Below, in pieces: positions 1-9,087 of a stretch of 22,987 nt of DNA (positions within the stretch are counted from its first letter, which is position 1; the number at the start of each line of letters is the position of its first letter). Both the position numbers and the translations under genes were made by a program. Origin of the DNA: Symsagittifera roscoffensis (lineage: Eukaryota; Xenacoelomorpha; Acoela; Convolutidae); the NCBI RefSeq assembly GCF_963678635.1, contig NW_026970895.1, positions 1 to 22,987 of the forward strand, read 5' to 3'. The notes beneath the pieces are model-generated. The model was not told where the DNA came from and did no database searches. It was given only the letters and a program-made list of their open reading frames with translations.

Positions 1-3000
1 GTGGAAAAGAATGTGAATTCAGACACATAAAAAAAAGTTTGAAATGGTAAAAATAAGCACCAGAGTCATATGAAAAGCAACATTTTAAATGGAGATTAAA
101 ACAGTTTGAACTTGTTTATCGCCGGAAGTCGGCGCCAATCGGGTCATCGACTTCCACCACCAGAGTCTCGCGGACACAAGCTGCAGTGCCCCGCTGAACA
201 GCAATCCCAAGTCTCTGCCGCAGAAAAAGAGTCGCTCTGTCGTCCCCGGTAGCCTGTGTTATTCTCTTGCCCAGGCTAGTGACGAAACGCAGCGTATCGG
301 TTCCCAGTCCTCCAAGGGTTTCAATTGCAACTGGTTGGAAGATGTGAGACTCAGATATTGATTCGTATTTTGACCGTTTACGGGTCTCGGCCGCATCTGC
401 CACAGTTGGTCCCTCTTTACCAGCGAGTTGCGTGTAAGAGGAGGCTAGCCTATGGACACATGTAAAGTCCCATGCCAACGCTCGCCCATGTGACCATGGC
501 ACCAGTGTCAGTCCGTCGGGTCTCTTGCGGTCAGACCGGAATAGTCCTTGCGGCTCGAGTGTCGATGGAATGTTGGCTTGGATGAACGCTCTATGAATGG
601 TGTGATTGCCCATAGAGTGTCTGGCATGAACTGATCTACTCTTTTTGCAAACTAACGCATGTTTGCCGTAGGAATCGACTATATCGCCACAAGAGCACTT
701 GTGTGGTGTACAGACTGGTGCGCCAAGTCGAAATCCAATGGCAATGCGAAATTCATCATCACTAAGTTGGAGTGCGAGTGATCGTGAAGGTAGTGCGTTG
801 AGCCAGTCAGCAGCTCCGGGACACATTAATCCATTCAAGTGGGCACTGTCTCCTGAATCCTTGAGCAGTTCGGCCTGTTGAAGCATCATTGGTAGTGACC
901 ACTTTTTTGCTTTTATTTGCGTTCTGGCAAAGGCAGGTCGGTGCTCACGTTGTTTCGCCAACGTTGGATAGCATCTTGAATTAGTGATTCTGTAGTGGGT
1001 TCGCTAGCATATATGGTATTACAAATGTCGAGAGTGCTGAATACAGATGACGCATATGCTGCAATGGCGAGTTTGGGTACCTGCATAATTCCCATTCCGC
1101 CCAGCTTGCAAGGCAGTGTCATGAGCTCCCATCGGGGATCGTCAATCATCACATTGAAAATAGCCTGCAATGTATTTCGAATGCACTCGTCAAATCGGTG
1201 TAAGGAAGTAGTTTTAAGGAAAAGAGTTGAGGTTCGCAGTATGTACATCAGTTTCGGGATATAAAAGCAGTTTTTTAAAAGAAAGAAAGCAACATAGGAA
1301 GGTAGGGATCGCAATCGACTGCACATTCGACTGAGTTCATCAAGTTTCTCATTAACAACGGCTTCTTGTGCGTTTTCGCCGATAGGAGCACCTAAGAGGA
1401 CTAAATCTGTGGGTTCAGTGATGGTAATATGAGGAAAAACCGCCAGGAAAGATTGGATAATCGAATCCCTCTCTCGTGCATCATCACAGAAAACGATGAG
1501 TTCGGAATTGTTTTTCAGGTTCAATTCCATTCCAATCTTGACCGCTTCGGTCATCACCACCTCGAGGTCTTTGAGGACGTTTTGCCACATGACATCACCA
1601 ATGCTTATGTCGTCCACATAGCCGGATTTGAAATTTGAGATCAAGGTCTGCAGAATGTTGTTGATTGCCAGGCAGAATAAAAAGACGGCTAATGGGTCGC
1701 CTTGTTGTGCTCCCTCGGATGAGTCTATCAAAAATTCGCCAAACGATAAACACGTAGTTTCGCTATAGCACAGGTCGAAAAAACTACTGAGCTCTGGCAT
1801 ATGTTCGTGTAGTTTCTCGGCTACAACGTCTCTTCGTATCGAATTGAAAGCGTTCTTGAAATCCAGTTTGAGCAGCACAGTTCCATTACTAGCGTCTTCA
1901 ACGAACTTACGCAGCGCATGTGCAGCAGCTTCAGCTCCGCCCATGACACCACATCCCAACTGATGTGGGAGAAACAAGTTGGTGTGGCGTTTGGCAGCAA
2001 TCTTCGCAGCACACTTGGCAGTCAGTCTACGGAGAACGTCCCCAGAAGCTATCGGTCTAATACCACCTTCTTTCTTCGCTAAAGCGCATAGGTTCGCTCC
2101 GGCGATAATCGGCTTTATATTTCTGGGCACGTTACCGGCAAGAAGTAAATTGCAAAATGTGGTCAGAGTGCGGAGAAATTGTTCAATGTCTTCACCTTTT
2201 CCCAAGCAATCCTTCAGGTGCTGGGGTCTCAGCCCAGTTATTCCAGCGGCTGACCCAGGTTGAAAAGACATCACCCCTTTCCGAATATCATCCACAGTCA
2301 ATGAGAGAGGGTCACAGTTGGCGTCCGGGAAAAGACGTCTATCAGACGGTGCAGGTAGTTGTTTTTCCTGTAACAGCTTCAATGTTGTTTCGTCATTACC
2401 AGCTATTCCGCAGTCGGATGTTAAAAGACGCGCTGAGCCTCTGATGTCGCCTTCGTCAATCTTGGAGCAAACTGCTCGCGCGAGTTTCTCATTTGCAGAT
2501 GTCTTACTTGGTTTCTTCTGTTTCTTAGTTAATTCGATCACATATTCACGCAGTTTGGAAAACTTTTCGATTTGACTGTTGACAATCTGACCCAGGGACT
2601 TCCTTCTGCCGGACCCTCCTCTGTCTGGTTGTCGCAAGCAATGACCAGGATGTGTGAATAGCTTGATCCATAACTCTTCATCGTTGGGATGTTCGACGAT
2701 ATCGTTGAGAGTTTTGCAGAGAATGTCACGGAATTGTCGTCGACTTGCTTTCGGGACGCATTTCAGTATACGCGGCTTACTTGACAGGTACTTCTGCAGC
2801 AACTGCTGGGCGTCCACCAAGTGAAATCCGATATCTGCATCATCTTCGGATAGTTGGAGGTCCGCCATGGCTTGGGTGAGTCCACTTCTGATATCTTCCG
2901 CTCCAAAACCTCGTATCACCTCGCTCCTCGTCTCCTCGCCCAAGTCTCCATCGTTTCCGTTGACCGTCGTGTTATCGGTAGAAGGGTCTTGGATATCAGT

Positions 3001-3107
3001 GCACCCGCAATGCCAGGGATGTCCGGACCAGCGTTTGATCCCCGCGATCGTCATATCGGTGCATTTTTGATGAATCCAGAAAAGGCAATCAGCACAAAAT
3101 TTTAGTG
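1..3107 (-). mobile_element. RLE-type non-LTR retrotransposon (LINE), decayed, probably 5'-truncated
   Basis: Antisense non-LTR element with the order partial PHD-like finger, reverse transcriptase, Cys/His cluster, PD-(D/E)xK-like nuclease. That order fits LINEs using a restriction-like endonuclease (the R2/NeSL/HERO/CRE type); I cannot assign the clade by eye. Coding similarity begins abruptly inside a zinc finger near 3107, which suggests 5' truncation, as is common when target-primed reverse transcription stops early. The coding end is the stop at 116; the remaining 115 bp to the window edge would be 3' UTR. No poly(A) tail is visible, so the 3' end may lie outside the window. Both coding parts are joined only through a frameshift, so this copy should be inactive. 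Confidence 0.8.
116..961 (-). pseudogene. LINE C-terminal Cys/His cluster and restriction-like endonuclease
   Basis: A 281-codon frame that completes the preceding reverse transcriptase. Residues 84-105 form a Cys/His cluster (C84, C89, C91, H101, C105), where RLE-type LINEs carry a zinc knuckle used in target binding. The nuclease-like core follows: RPDG at 147-150, then WDFT at 164-167, giving the PD...D spacing of a PD-(D/E)xK fold. The conserved tail contains AIETLGGLG (212-220) and FLRQRLGIAVQRG (246-258). In active relatives this domain nicks target DNA to prime reverse transcription. The Met at the start is not a real initiation site, since the upstream part lies in another frame. The nuclease assignment rests on motif spacing only. 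Confidence 0.72.
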
Positions 3108-3282
3108 GCGATCTAACATTTCTCAGAAATGTCAGATGCTTTAAGCTTTCAATTAAAATAAGGATGATAGAAAGGTAGCAACAATGGTATTCAGTCGTAA
3201 CCACGATGTCTGCGAACACAGACGCCCGGCCATGCCTAATATTTGACGCGACCACAATGGAAGAAAAACGGTGAAAACGCAA
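913..3282 (-). pseudogene. LINE reverse transcriptase with N-terminal PHD-like half finger
   Basis: A 789-codon open frame. Residues 1 to about 58 look like read-through of unrelated DNA. A half PHD-like finger follows at about residues 60-95 (FCADCLFWIHQKC, then WHCGC). The RT core holds motif A with LDFKNAF (Asp about 474), motif B with EGAQQGDPL (about 525) and motif C YVDD (about 555-558, near 1609-1620), so the catalytic aspartates are intact. The phrase GGIRPIASGDVLRRL upstream is typical of a family common in cnidarian, sponge and mollusc genomes (recollection, not checked). The frame ends at 913, where the nuclease part continues in another frame with a 49-bp overlap. I read this as a frameshift in a dead copy; programmed frameshifting cannot be excluded but has no visible signal. 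Confidence 0.8.
3108..3242. other. Spacer between the RLE LINE and the SGNH-like gene
   Basis: Short noncoding junction. It contains an inverted repeat with perfect 8-bp arms (3116-3123 and 3125-3132) around a single C. The LINE's 5' truncation point probably lies at its left edge. No promoter or RNA gene is recognised. Confidence 0.4.
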
Positions 3283-4043
3283 CAGCCGAATTTACAATAG
3301 AAAATAGTCGGAACAATTTGAACCAAAAGAGCCATGGGCAAAACGGGATACTAGTCACTATCCTTATAAACTTATTAAATAGTGTGTTTCATGTGAAATG
3401 TATAAAATCTTGTGTGGAAGGCCTCCAATGGGGGGATTTTAGAGACAAGATTTCAATGAGATATCACCTGTTTAAAACATCCCCAAAGAAAGCTCTCCTG
3501 ATTCCAGACTCCCAAGCCAGGTACCTGACATTTGTGAATATCAACATCCTATCGCTACCAGGAGTAACTGTAAACAACGTGTATCAATTTGTCCCTCCAC
3601 AAGGTAAATACTAAATCATTCTTCTATTTGTCGGCGGAAACGACTTATACAGTGGATACTATCCCTCTGTGGCTACTCCACAGGAAGTATTTGAGCGAAT
3701 CGAAAGCCTTGCAAACACCTGGATAACTGTTGCAAAAAAGTTGTACGTAATCGGTATACCCTCCCGAATCCCACCCGAAACTGAAATCGAAAATTTTGAA
3801 GACCACGAGTTGATTCGCCATCTAGCAGTAAACCAAAGACTAGCAAACGCATCAAAAGAAGCTCGTTGGAACTTCCGAGGGCTAGCCGAACATGTGTATT
3901 CAGAAACGCATATTTCCGATCGTGACTGCGTGCACCTCAGCGAGAAGGGAAAGTTTTTTTACGAACATTTTTCGATCGAACTCGAACAGCAAGGACATCC
4001 AAACGTGTACGAGTGCTTCTCAGCTAGTGATTGCAAGTGCTGA
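3243..4043 (+). pseudogene. SGNH-hydrolase-like protein, probably retroelement-encoded, one nonsense codon
   Basis: One reading frame interrupted by a single TAA at 3612-3614. SGNH (GDSL-type) landmarks appear in order: a block I-like PDSQ with Ser codon at 3510-3512 (the usual Gly is Pro); a block II-like LPGVTVNN; block III FVGGNDLYSG with Asn-Asp at 3639-3644; and block V DCVHLSEKG with Asp at 3924 and His at 3933. Ser, Asn, Asp and His of the catalytic set are therefore all present. Esterase domains of this fold occur in ORF1 of some CR1-like LINEs and other animal retroelements. The left part has no convincing start: the frame opens with TTG at 3243, and the first ATG before the domain is at 3456. 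The gene sits upstream of a zinc-finger ORF on the same strand and may belong to the same LINE. Confidence 0.68.
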
Positions 4044-4096
4044 TCATTCCTCGGGAGTCGATAAAGTAAGCACATACTCCCCTTGTAGTAAATCAG

Positions 4097-4135
4097 AAAC
4101 CAAAGGGCTCCTTTCAAGGAATCAACCAACTGGTT
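4097..4135 (+). repeat. Stem-loop repeat copy 1 (AAACCAAAGGGCT... unit)
   Basis: First of two related units 76 bp apart. Outer arms AACCA (4098-4102) and TGGTT (4131-4135) can pair. An internal TCCTT/AAGGA pairing is also possible around a 2-nt turn, which is sterically poor. The AAA before the stem and ACC-like bases after it superficially recall a histone mRNA 3' stem-loop. Confidence 0.5.
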
Positions 4136-4172
4136 TTTCTTTTTGATGCAATTTAAAAGAGGAATATATACT

Positions 4173-4207
4173 AAACCAAAGGGCTTCTAGCGAGGAGCCA
4201 CCTGGTT
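4173..4207 (+). repeat. Stem-loop repeat copy 2
   Basis: Second unit, sharing the first 11 bases of copy 1 and the closing TGGTT. Here GGCTTCT pairs with AGGAGCC across an AGCG loop (one G-U), inside the outer AACCA/TGGTT arms. The inner stem differs from copy 1 while the outer arms are kept. Confidence 0.55.
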
Positions 4208-4297
4208 GAGTGCATTCTATCATTCCCCTAGTTAAGACACTACAATTAAGTAGAAGTAACAATCTGATTAAACCAAATTCTGTAAAGCAAAATCAGA

Positions 4298-4579
4298 ATG
4301 ACGAATCGAGGAAACAAGTGTTACACTTGTCAAGAAAAAATCAAGAAAGAAAAATTTGTATGTTCTTTTTGTCAAAAAGTTTTACAATTGACACCGGAAT
4401 GCACTGCTTTTTATCAAAATAGCCTATACGTTTTCATCAAGTGTGAAGCAAACATCCTCATTGTTTGCAACCAATGTGTCGAAGACCAAATGAAGACCTT
4501 AACAGAGAAGAAATTTTTGCTAAAAAGTAAATTTCAAACGATTTCGCAACTATGTGCATCGTCAGTATTTTTACAATAA
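4298..4579 (+). CDS. Small Cys-rich zinc-finger protein, likely LINE ORF1 N-terminus
   Basis: A 93-codon frame from an ATG at 4298. Eight cysteines lie at residues 8, 11, 22, 25, 35, 49, 57 and 60: CYTC, CSFC, then isolated Cys and a final CNQC, a spacing like a PHD/RING-type two-zinc finger. The basic tail EKKFLLKSKF follows before the stop, which overlaps an AATAAA at 4574-4579. PHD-like fingers open ORF1 of several CR1-like LINEs. The rest of such an ORF1 (RRM-like part) and its endonuclease appear on the same strand from 7315, with the antisense Penelope element between them, so this is probably the 5' half of a split element. The premature end would then come from the insertion or from decay. 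Confidence 0.55.
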   Translation: MTNRGNKCYTCQEKIKKEKFVCSFCQKVLQLTPECTAFYQNSLYVFIKCEANILIVCNQCVEDQMKTLTEKKFLLKSKFQTISQLCASSVFLQ

Positions 4580-4831
4580 AGTAAACTAAATGACGATAAA
4601 ACATCAATTTACAAATGTTATATACAATAAATCACATACAATTTGGTTCTAAACCATCATGATAAAAAATTAGCCAATCACAGTTGACCTCTAAATTACT
4701 ATTAAGATTAAAATACTTTTAACCTCTAAAATTAATTAAACATTTTAAAATTAATTTGTCTGGAAGTTTCTGAGTCATAATTTTGCATTAGACATGTACG
4801 TTTTAAATAAAAAACCAAAAATATTTTGGGA
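4580..4831. other. AT-rich noncoding stretch 3' of the Penelope-like ORF
   Basis: About 250 bp of AT-rich sequence with no coding signal on either strand. It should hold the 3' UTR of the antisense Penelope element and its junction with the LINE. AATAAA occurs at 4574 and again near 4625 on the plus strand. I found no duplicated target site matching the other flank by eye. Confidence 0.4.
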
Positions 4832-7165
4832 CTAAATTTTCAGTGTTAACTCCCTGCTCCTAAACTCATCGCGCGTGTTCAAGCCCGGTTTCTCTTTCCT
4901 GATATGTATTGCCTCTATTATTAGCATTTTAGTTTGGTTTTTTGACCTATCTATAATTTTCCAACTAAGATCTGCGCTATTTCCCTCGAGATGGCATTGC
5001 TGAAGGTGGAGGCCTACCGGTGAGTCTGCTTTCTTATGTTCCTCAATTCTAGTGGTCAAATGCCGAACAGTTTGTCCGACATAGGTGGAAGTGCATCAAC
5101 TACATGACAGTTTATAAACCACTCTTGACTTGAGGTCATTAGAAAATGCTGACTTCAGTTATGGTAAACATGATTGTAGTTTTCTTGTGGTGAAAACCAC
5201 TTGAACGTTAGTTAATTTTCGTAACCTGTTAGCAAAATATTGGCTCTGGTTCCCTCTATATTGCACCATCAGCATTGGGAGTTTCCCATCCTTTGGTGGT
5301 TGAACTGACAAACACCTCTCACTATCCAGGCAATTGCCCTTACCCTCGATGATCTTGCACAAGGGGTCTGAAGCCACATTTAAGGACCAATTCTCAGGGT
5401 ACTGATTTGTCAGCCATTGCGCCCTATTAGTTTCCATAGCCTTATCAAATTGCTCCCTGCTAGATGTACTCCTATAAACCCTGTCTACAGTGCCTTGGAT
5501 AACACTACGCTTATACTGAGTTGGGGCGCAGCTTCTATAGTTCAGTATAGTCCCTGTATCTGTTGGTTTTTGATACCAACTGCAAGTTACGCGCCTACCC
5601 TGCGATACATTTATGTTCAAATCCAGGAAAGGCAAATTCCCCTCCGAATTAGTTTTCTCTAGAGTGAGCTGCAAATTTGGATGAAGAGAATTGGCGGCAT
5701 CGAGAAGACAACTCGGCTCCCCTCTGACTGTTCTAACAATGTCATCCACAGACCTGAGGAACAATTTCACCTGGGGAGTATCCTTCTCCTTGTTCTTAGC
5801 TCGGCAGCAACTTTCACAGTACCAGACTATCTCGGTTATTGATGCGTATACGTCATCGGATGTTTTTCCGCATTTTAGATGATACCCGTTTCGGCAACTC
5901 TCGCATTCAACCCCCTTTGACCTAGATGTGAATTTCCTGCTGCAACATGGGCACGAGCCGTTTTTGTCGATAATTTGCTGTACCTCCGTTCCTACTGGTA
6001 TTTCTTGTCTTAGAGCAAACTCGTACTCTTTCAGCCATAAGTTTGCCAGAATTACAGCGAGGGACGCGCCCATTGCTAAACCATCAACTTGTACATACCA
6101 TGAATCATTACACTTGAAATAAACTTTGCTGACGGCCATATTCAAAAGCCTTTTCATGGTTGCTCTTTGAATTTCAGGAGGAGACTCCTGGCTGTACAGC
6201 TTCTGTAAAGCAATTTCAATTGCCTCCTTCAGGGGAACGTTGGTGTACAAACTTTTCACATCAAGAGATTTTATGGTTTCATCCGGATCTAGAGCAATGT
6301 TTTCAATTTTTTCTCTAGCCTCTTTAATATTGGTTTCTATATTTGCTCCATCGATGTTGTCAAAAAACTTTGCAAGCATTTTGTTATGATTCTCATACGA
6401 GCTGCCTGGAAGTGATAGTACTGGTCGTAGGGGTGTCTCATCCTTGTGTACCTTAGCTAAACCGTACAAACGGGCGGGTTGCCCCCCTGTTGACCTCATC
6501 TTAGAATATAACTGATCACTTATCTCGTATCTTTTGTTCATGGCTGGTAATTCTTTGTTAAGTTCCTTCTCATTTTTCAGTATCACCTCATCAGTGGTTG
6601 CATCTTTTTTCACAAACTGAGCAGATTGCAACAAGGATTCCAGCTTTGATTCATATGTTTGTTTCCTCATTGTGCAAAAACCAACCCCCTTATCAAAAGG
6701 CACAGCCAGCAACCCATTATCTTTGAGATATTTCCAGGTTTTTTCAACGGCTTTGTCTCTTGGTGTTTGTCTTACGTTTTTTGCATATGCCTCTGCCGCG
6801 GCTTCTATTTCACATAACATTTCACCAGATGTTTTTTGATTTTTCAATTGTGAGAGGAAAATGTCTATATCCGCCAAAAAGTGTGTTTCGTTAAATTTGT
6901 CGCTAATGGGATGCTTCGGGCCCATTGATAGCACTTCATATACCCATTCAGGCAGTTCAATGTTATCAAGTACCTTAACTGATCGCTCATTTCTCCCCCC
7001 AAGAGGTTTATCTTGTCTCTCGGACAGTTTTTCTAACTTTTTTCTATGGTTTTCTGATGTTGTCTTTAAGCTTGCCTCAACTTGACGCCTCACGAAGCGG
7101 AAAATGGATGCCCACCACTGTTCGTCAATTTCTTTTTGCACCAGTGATCTTGCTTTCATTAGCAT
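4832..7165 (-). pseudogene. Penelope-like element ORF: RT with inserted PHD finger, plus GIY-YIG endonuclease
   Basis: One frame of about 777 codons with two nonsense codons: TAA at 5159-5161 and TGA at 5096-5098. A charged N-terminal region (about 1-180) precedes an RT of the telomerase-related Penelope type. Motif A is SLDVKSLYTNV (Asp about 302); motif B is GLAMGASLAVILANLW (from about 362). A Cys/His finger spans about 405-453 (CPCC, CESC, YHLKCG, WYCESC). Motif C is LRSVDDIVRTV (Asp 474-475), where Ser stands where Tyr is usual. LPFLDLNINVS and the tail QYPENW follow. The C-terminal GIY-YIG nuclease shows VVYKLSC, TYVGQT (Tyr about 695), an Arg in TTRIEEH, Glu in IIEAIHI and GLNTR. Length is normal for the family. 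Both stops lie between RT and nuclease, so an RT-only product could in principle be made, but this copy looks dead. Confidence 0.9.
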
Positions 7166-7181
7166 CTCCTCGTACTTTTTT

Positions 7182-7290
7182 CTATCTATAAACTATAGAC
7201 TAAACTATAGACTAAATTATAGACTTAACTATGGACTTAACTATAACTATAATTTATAGACTAAACTATAGACTCCTATCTATAAACTAT
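7182..7290. repeat. AT-rich minisatellite, 12-bp unit (ACTATAGACTAA)
   Basis: About seven imperfect copies of a 12-bp unit run from about 7191 to 7275. A perfect 15-bp direct repeat (CTATCTATAAACTAT) bounds the array at 7182-7196 and 7276-7290. It lies just upstream of the Penelope ORF start. It could be an expanded tandem repeat in the element's leader or the insertion target. Confidence 0.75.
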
Positions 7291-7314
7291 CAATAAACTA
7301 GAACTCAATGAGCA

Positions 7315-7827
7315 GTGAAAACGGGCAAAAAGGTCGATACGCCACCACCAGTTCAATCTTCAAACAACCTTGGAGATCGCATAAGAGGTGTACCCGAAAA
7401 CATCCCCGGGGACTCCCGACGAGCGATTCCAAGCTGACATCAAAGCAGTTGAAAAAATACTTGTTTTCCTTTATATTGATGAAAAAAAACTGAAAAAAAT
7501 CCAGCGCATAGGCAGAAATGATCCAGACCGGACAACCCCTCGCACGCTTATTGTAAACATGGAAAACATGCTCAGCAAAGAACTCGTGATGAAATCTGCC
7601 TTCCGGCTGAAAGATTATGACTACGCTGTGTTCATTAGTCGAGAACTGTCAACATCAGACACCAAGTTGAAAACGATTGCCTACGCAAAAGGCGAGTGTT
7701 AATCGAAGATAAACAGATAGACCGAAAAAGTATCTGAATCCGTAACTTGAAACTGGAAACCAAATACGATGATAAATGGGTCAAGTATAGTGAAAACACG
7801 GACACAGCTACAGAAAGCGAGTCCTAA
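7315..7827 (+). pseudogene. LINE ORF1 C-terminal (RRM-like) region, frameshifted
   Basis: The region reads in one frame from about 7315 (NLGDRIRGVPENIPGD), shifts near 7420 into a frame with KIQRIGRNDPDRTTPRTL and MLSKELVMKSAF, then shifts again near 7690. It carries a stop at about 7732-7734 and ends at TAA 7825-7827. The IRGVPE, R-x-GR and RTL signature matches the RNA-binding domain of ORF1 in L1/CR1-like LINEs, a nucleic-acid chaperone that coats element RNA. The terminal TAA overlaps an ATG at 7827-7829 as TAATG, an arrangement compatible with termination-reinitiation, although the endonuclease now lies in a different frame from that ATG. At least two frameshifts and one nonsense codon mark it as dead. 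Confidence 0.65.
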
Positions 7828-7845
7828 TGACTAAGTCAAATCAAT

Positions 7846-8652
7846 CTTCAATCCTTCAATGTGAGAAGCATTCTGAATCTCCAAAGACGAATGGTCTTCT
7901 CTAACTCTATATCTAAAACTAACTATGACTTAATTTGTCTATCAGAAACATGGCTCACCTCCAAAATTCCTAACAGCGCTTTCTTTCTTCCGGCCTACAC
8001 AATATACGTGATGTGAAAACATCCGATCAAAACACGGAGGAGTCCTCATAGCGATAAAAAATCAAATCTCTCATGAAGAAGTAGTTCTTCACAACTGTAA
8101 AAATGATTTACTGGTATTAAGAATTTGTACAACCCCGAGGCCCACACTAGTGTGTGCAATATACAACCAACCGACAAATAGCCCTACCAATGGTCTTTCC
8201 AAGACTTTGTGCAGTTTTTTAATAGCCTCGAAAGTCATACCAGTGAAATAAGTTACGATCAAGTTATCATAGCTGGTGATATCAACTTTTCGAATAAAAA
8301 TTGGAGCGATATGAGCTCAAATGACGAATACGAAAACGGTTTATTAGAAATTCTAATTGAACATTATTTTTCCAATATATCAGAATCTCAGTTAGATGTC
8401 ATCCTGACGATTAACCCCGACCCAATTACAGACTGCAAAAAGGACCTAGACGTCCTAAGCAACTTTAGTATCAAAAACAAACCTTGCTTTGACCACAAGC
8501 CAATAAACAAAAGCTTTATTGCTTGTAAAAAATCTATCGTAATTCCATCCATAACAAAATATGCCTTTAAGAAAGCAAATTGGGATGAAATTAACAATGT
8601 TATTGTGCCTTTCTGCCAGACTGGCACAGCGCAACCTTCCGACGCAACGTAA
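7846..8652 (+). pseudogene. LINE ORF2 N-terminus: APE-type endonuclease, truncated before RT
   Basis: Endonuclease/exonuclease/phosphatase fold of an APE-type LINE. Motifs in order: SFNVRSI (metal-site Asn) and YDLICLSETWL (Glu) in frame until about 8012; KHGGVLIAI in a second frame at about 8014-8180; then back to the first frame with IIAGDINF (GDxN-like) and CFDHKPI (Asp-His). YAFKKANWDEI after it is the usual linker toward the RT. All key residues are visible despite two frameshifts and a TAG near 8179. Similarity stops around 8625, before any RT motif, so ORF2 is cut off. In active elements this enzyme nicks the target for target-primed reverse transcription. Confidence 0.78.
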
Positions 8653-9051
8653 ACATAGAAGTGAAGGCCTTAAGGACTGAAAATTGCTGCGAAGGAGGGT
8701 CGGAATGTTCGAGATTTTTAAATTTTCTAAATTTCGTTTAACGAACGGATATTTCTCAGAAATACGAAAAACGGCCATTTTGTTTAGAAAAAGTGATAAA
8801 ATCAGAACAACAGCGAAAATAGTGAGAAACATTCAGATGCAAACAATATAAAAATGAAGCCTTAACGGAAGATTTTAGCGAGAAGGGAGGTTTCTGTGGG
8901 GAGGTAGTGGAGAGCAGTACCCTCCCGTGGCACAAACTGGACCTGGGTGGGCCTGTTAAAGGCATAAGACGATCATGATCAGCAAACGTTTCAGCGGAAA
9001 ACCCTCCGCTCCGGGCGTATGCCCGAGTTAGAGGCCTTAATGACTTTTTTT

Positions 9052-9087
9052 GTACTAGGGGGAAGGTGCCGACCCTTCGCCTAGTAC
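9052..9087. repeat. Strong 36-nt hairpin
   Basis: GTACTAGG (9052-9059) pairs perfectly with CCTAGTAC (9080-9087). After a small internal loop, an inner 5-bp stem GAAGG/CCTTC (9062-9066 with 9074-9078) closes a 7-nt loop. A smaller hairpin, CGGGC-GTAT-GCCCG, lies just upstream at 9012-9025. Function is unknown; it may be part of an LTR or structured leader. Confidence 0.6.

Larger units (their letters stand above)
4832..7310 (-). mobile_element. Penelope-like retroelement inserted antisense in a LINE
   Basis: The coding part is nearly full length and lies antisense between two plus-strand LINE-like blocks: the zinc-finger ORF ending at 4579 and the ORF1/endonuclease block starting near 7315. 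Its upstream flank is an AT-rich 12-bp tandem repeat at 7182-7290. Terminal pLTRs and hammerhead ribozymes, frequent in Penelope elements, were searched for by eye in the flanks and not found. Element limits are therefore approximate. Confidence 0.65.

Noticed and set aside
913-961. Programmed frameshift between LINE RT and nuclease
   Set aside because: No slippery heptamer with downstream structure was evident in the overlap, and the surrounding copies in this window are plainly degenerate.
4580-7310. Hammerhead ribozymes or pLTRs flanking the Penelope element
   Set aside because: No CTGATGA-GAAA core was found on the relevant strand in either flank, and no terminal repeat is visible by eye.
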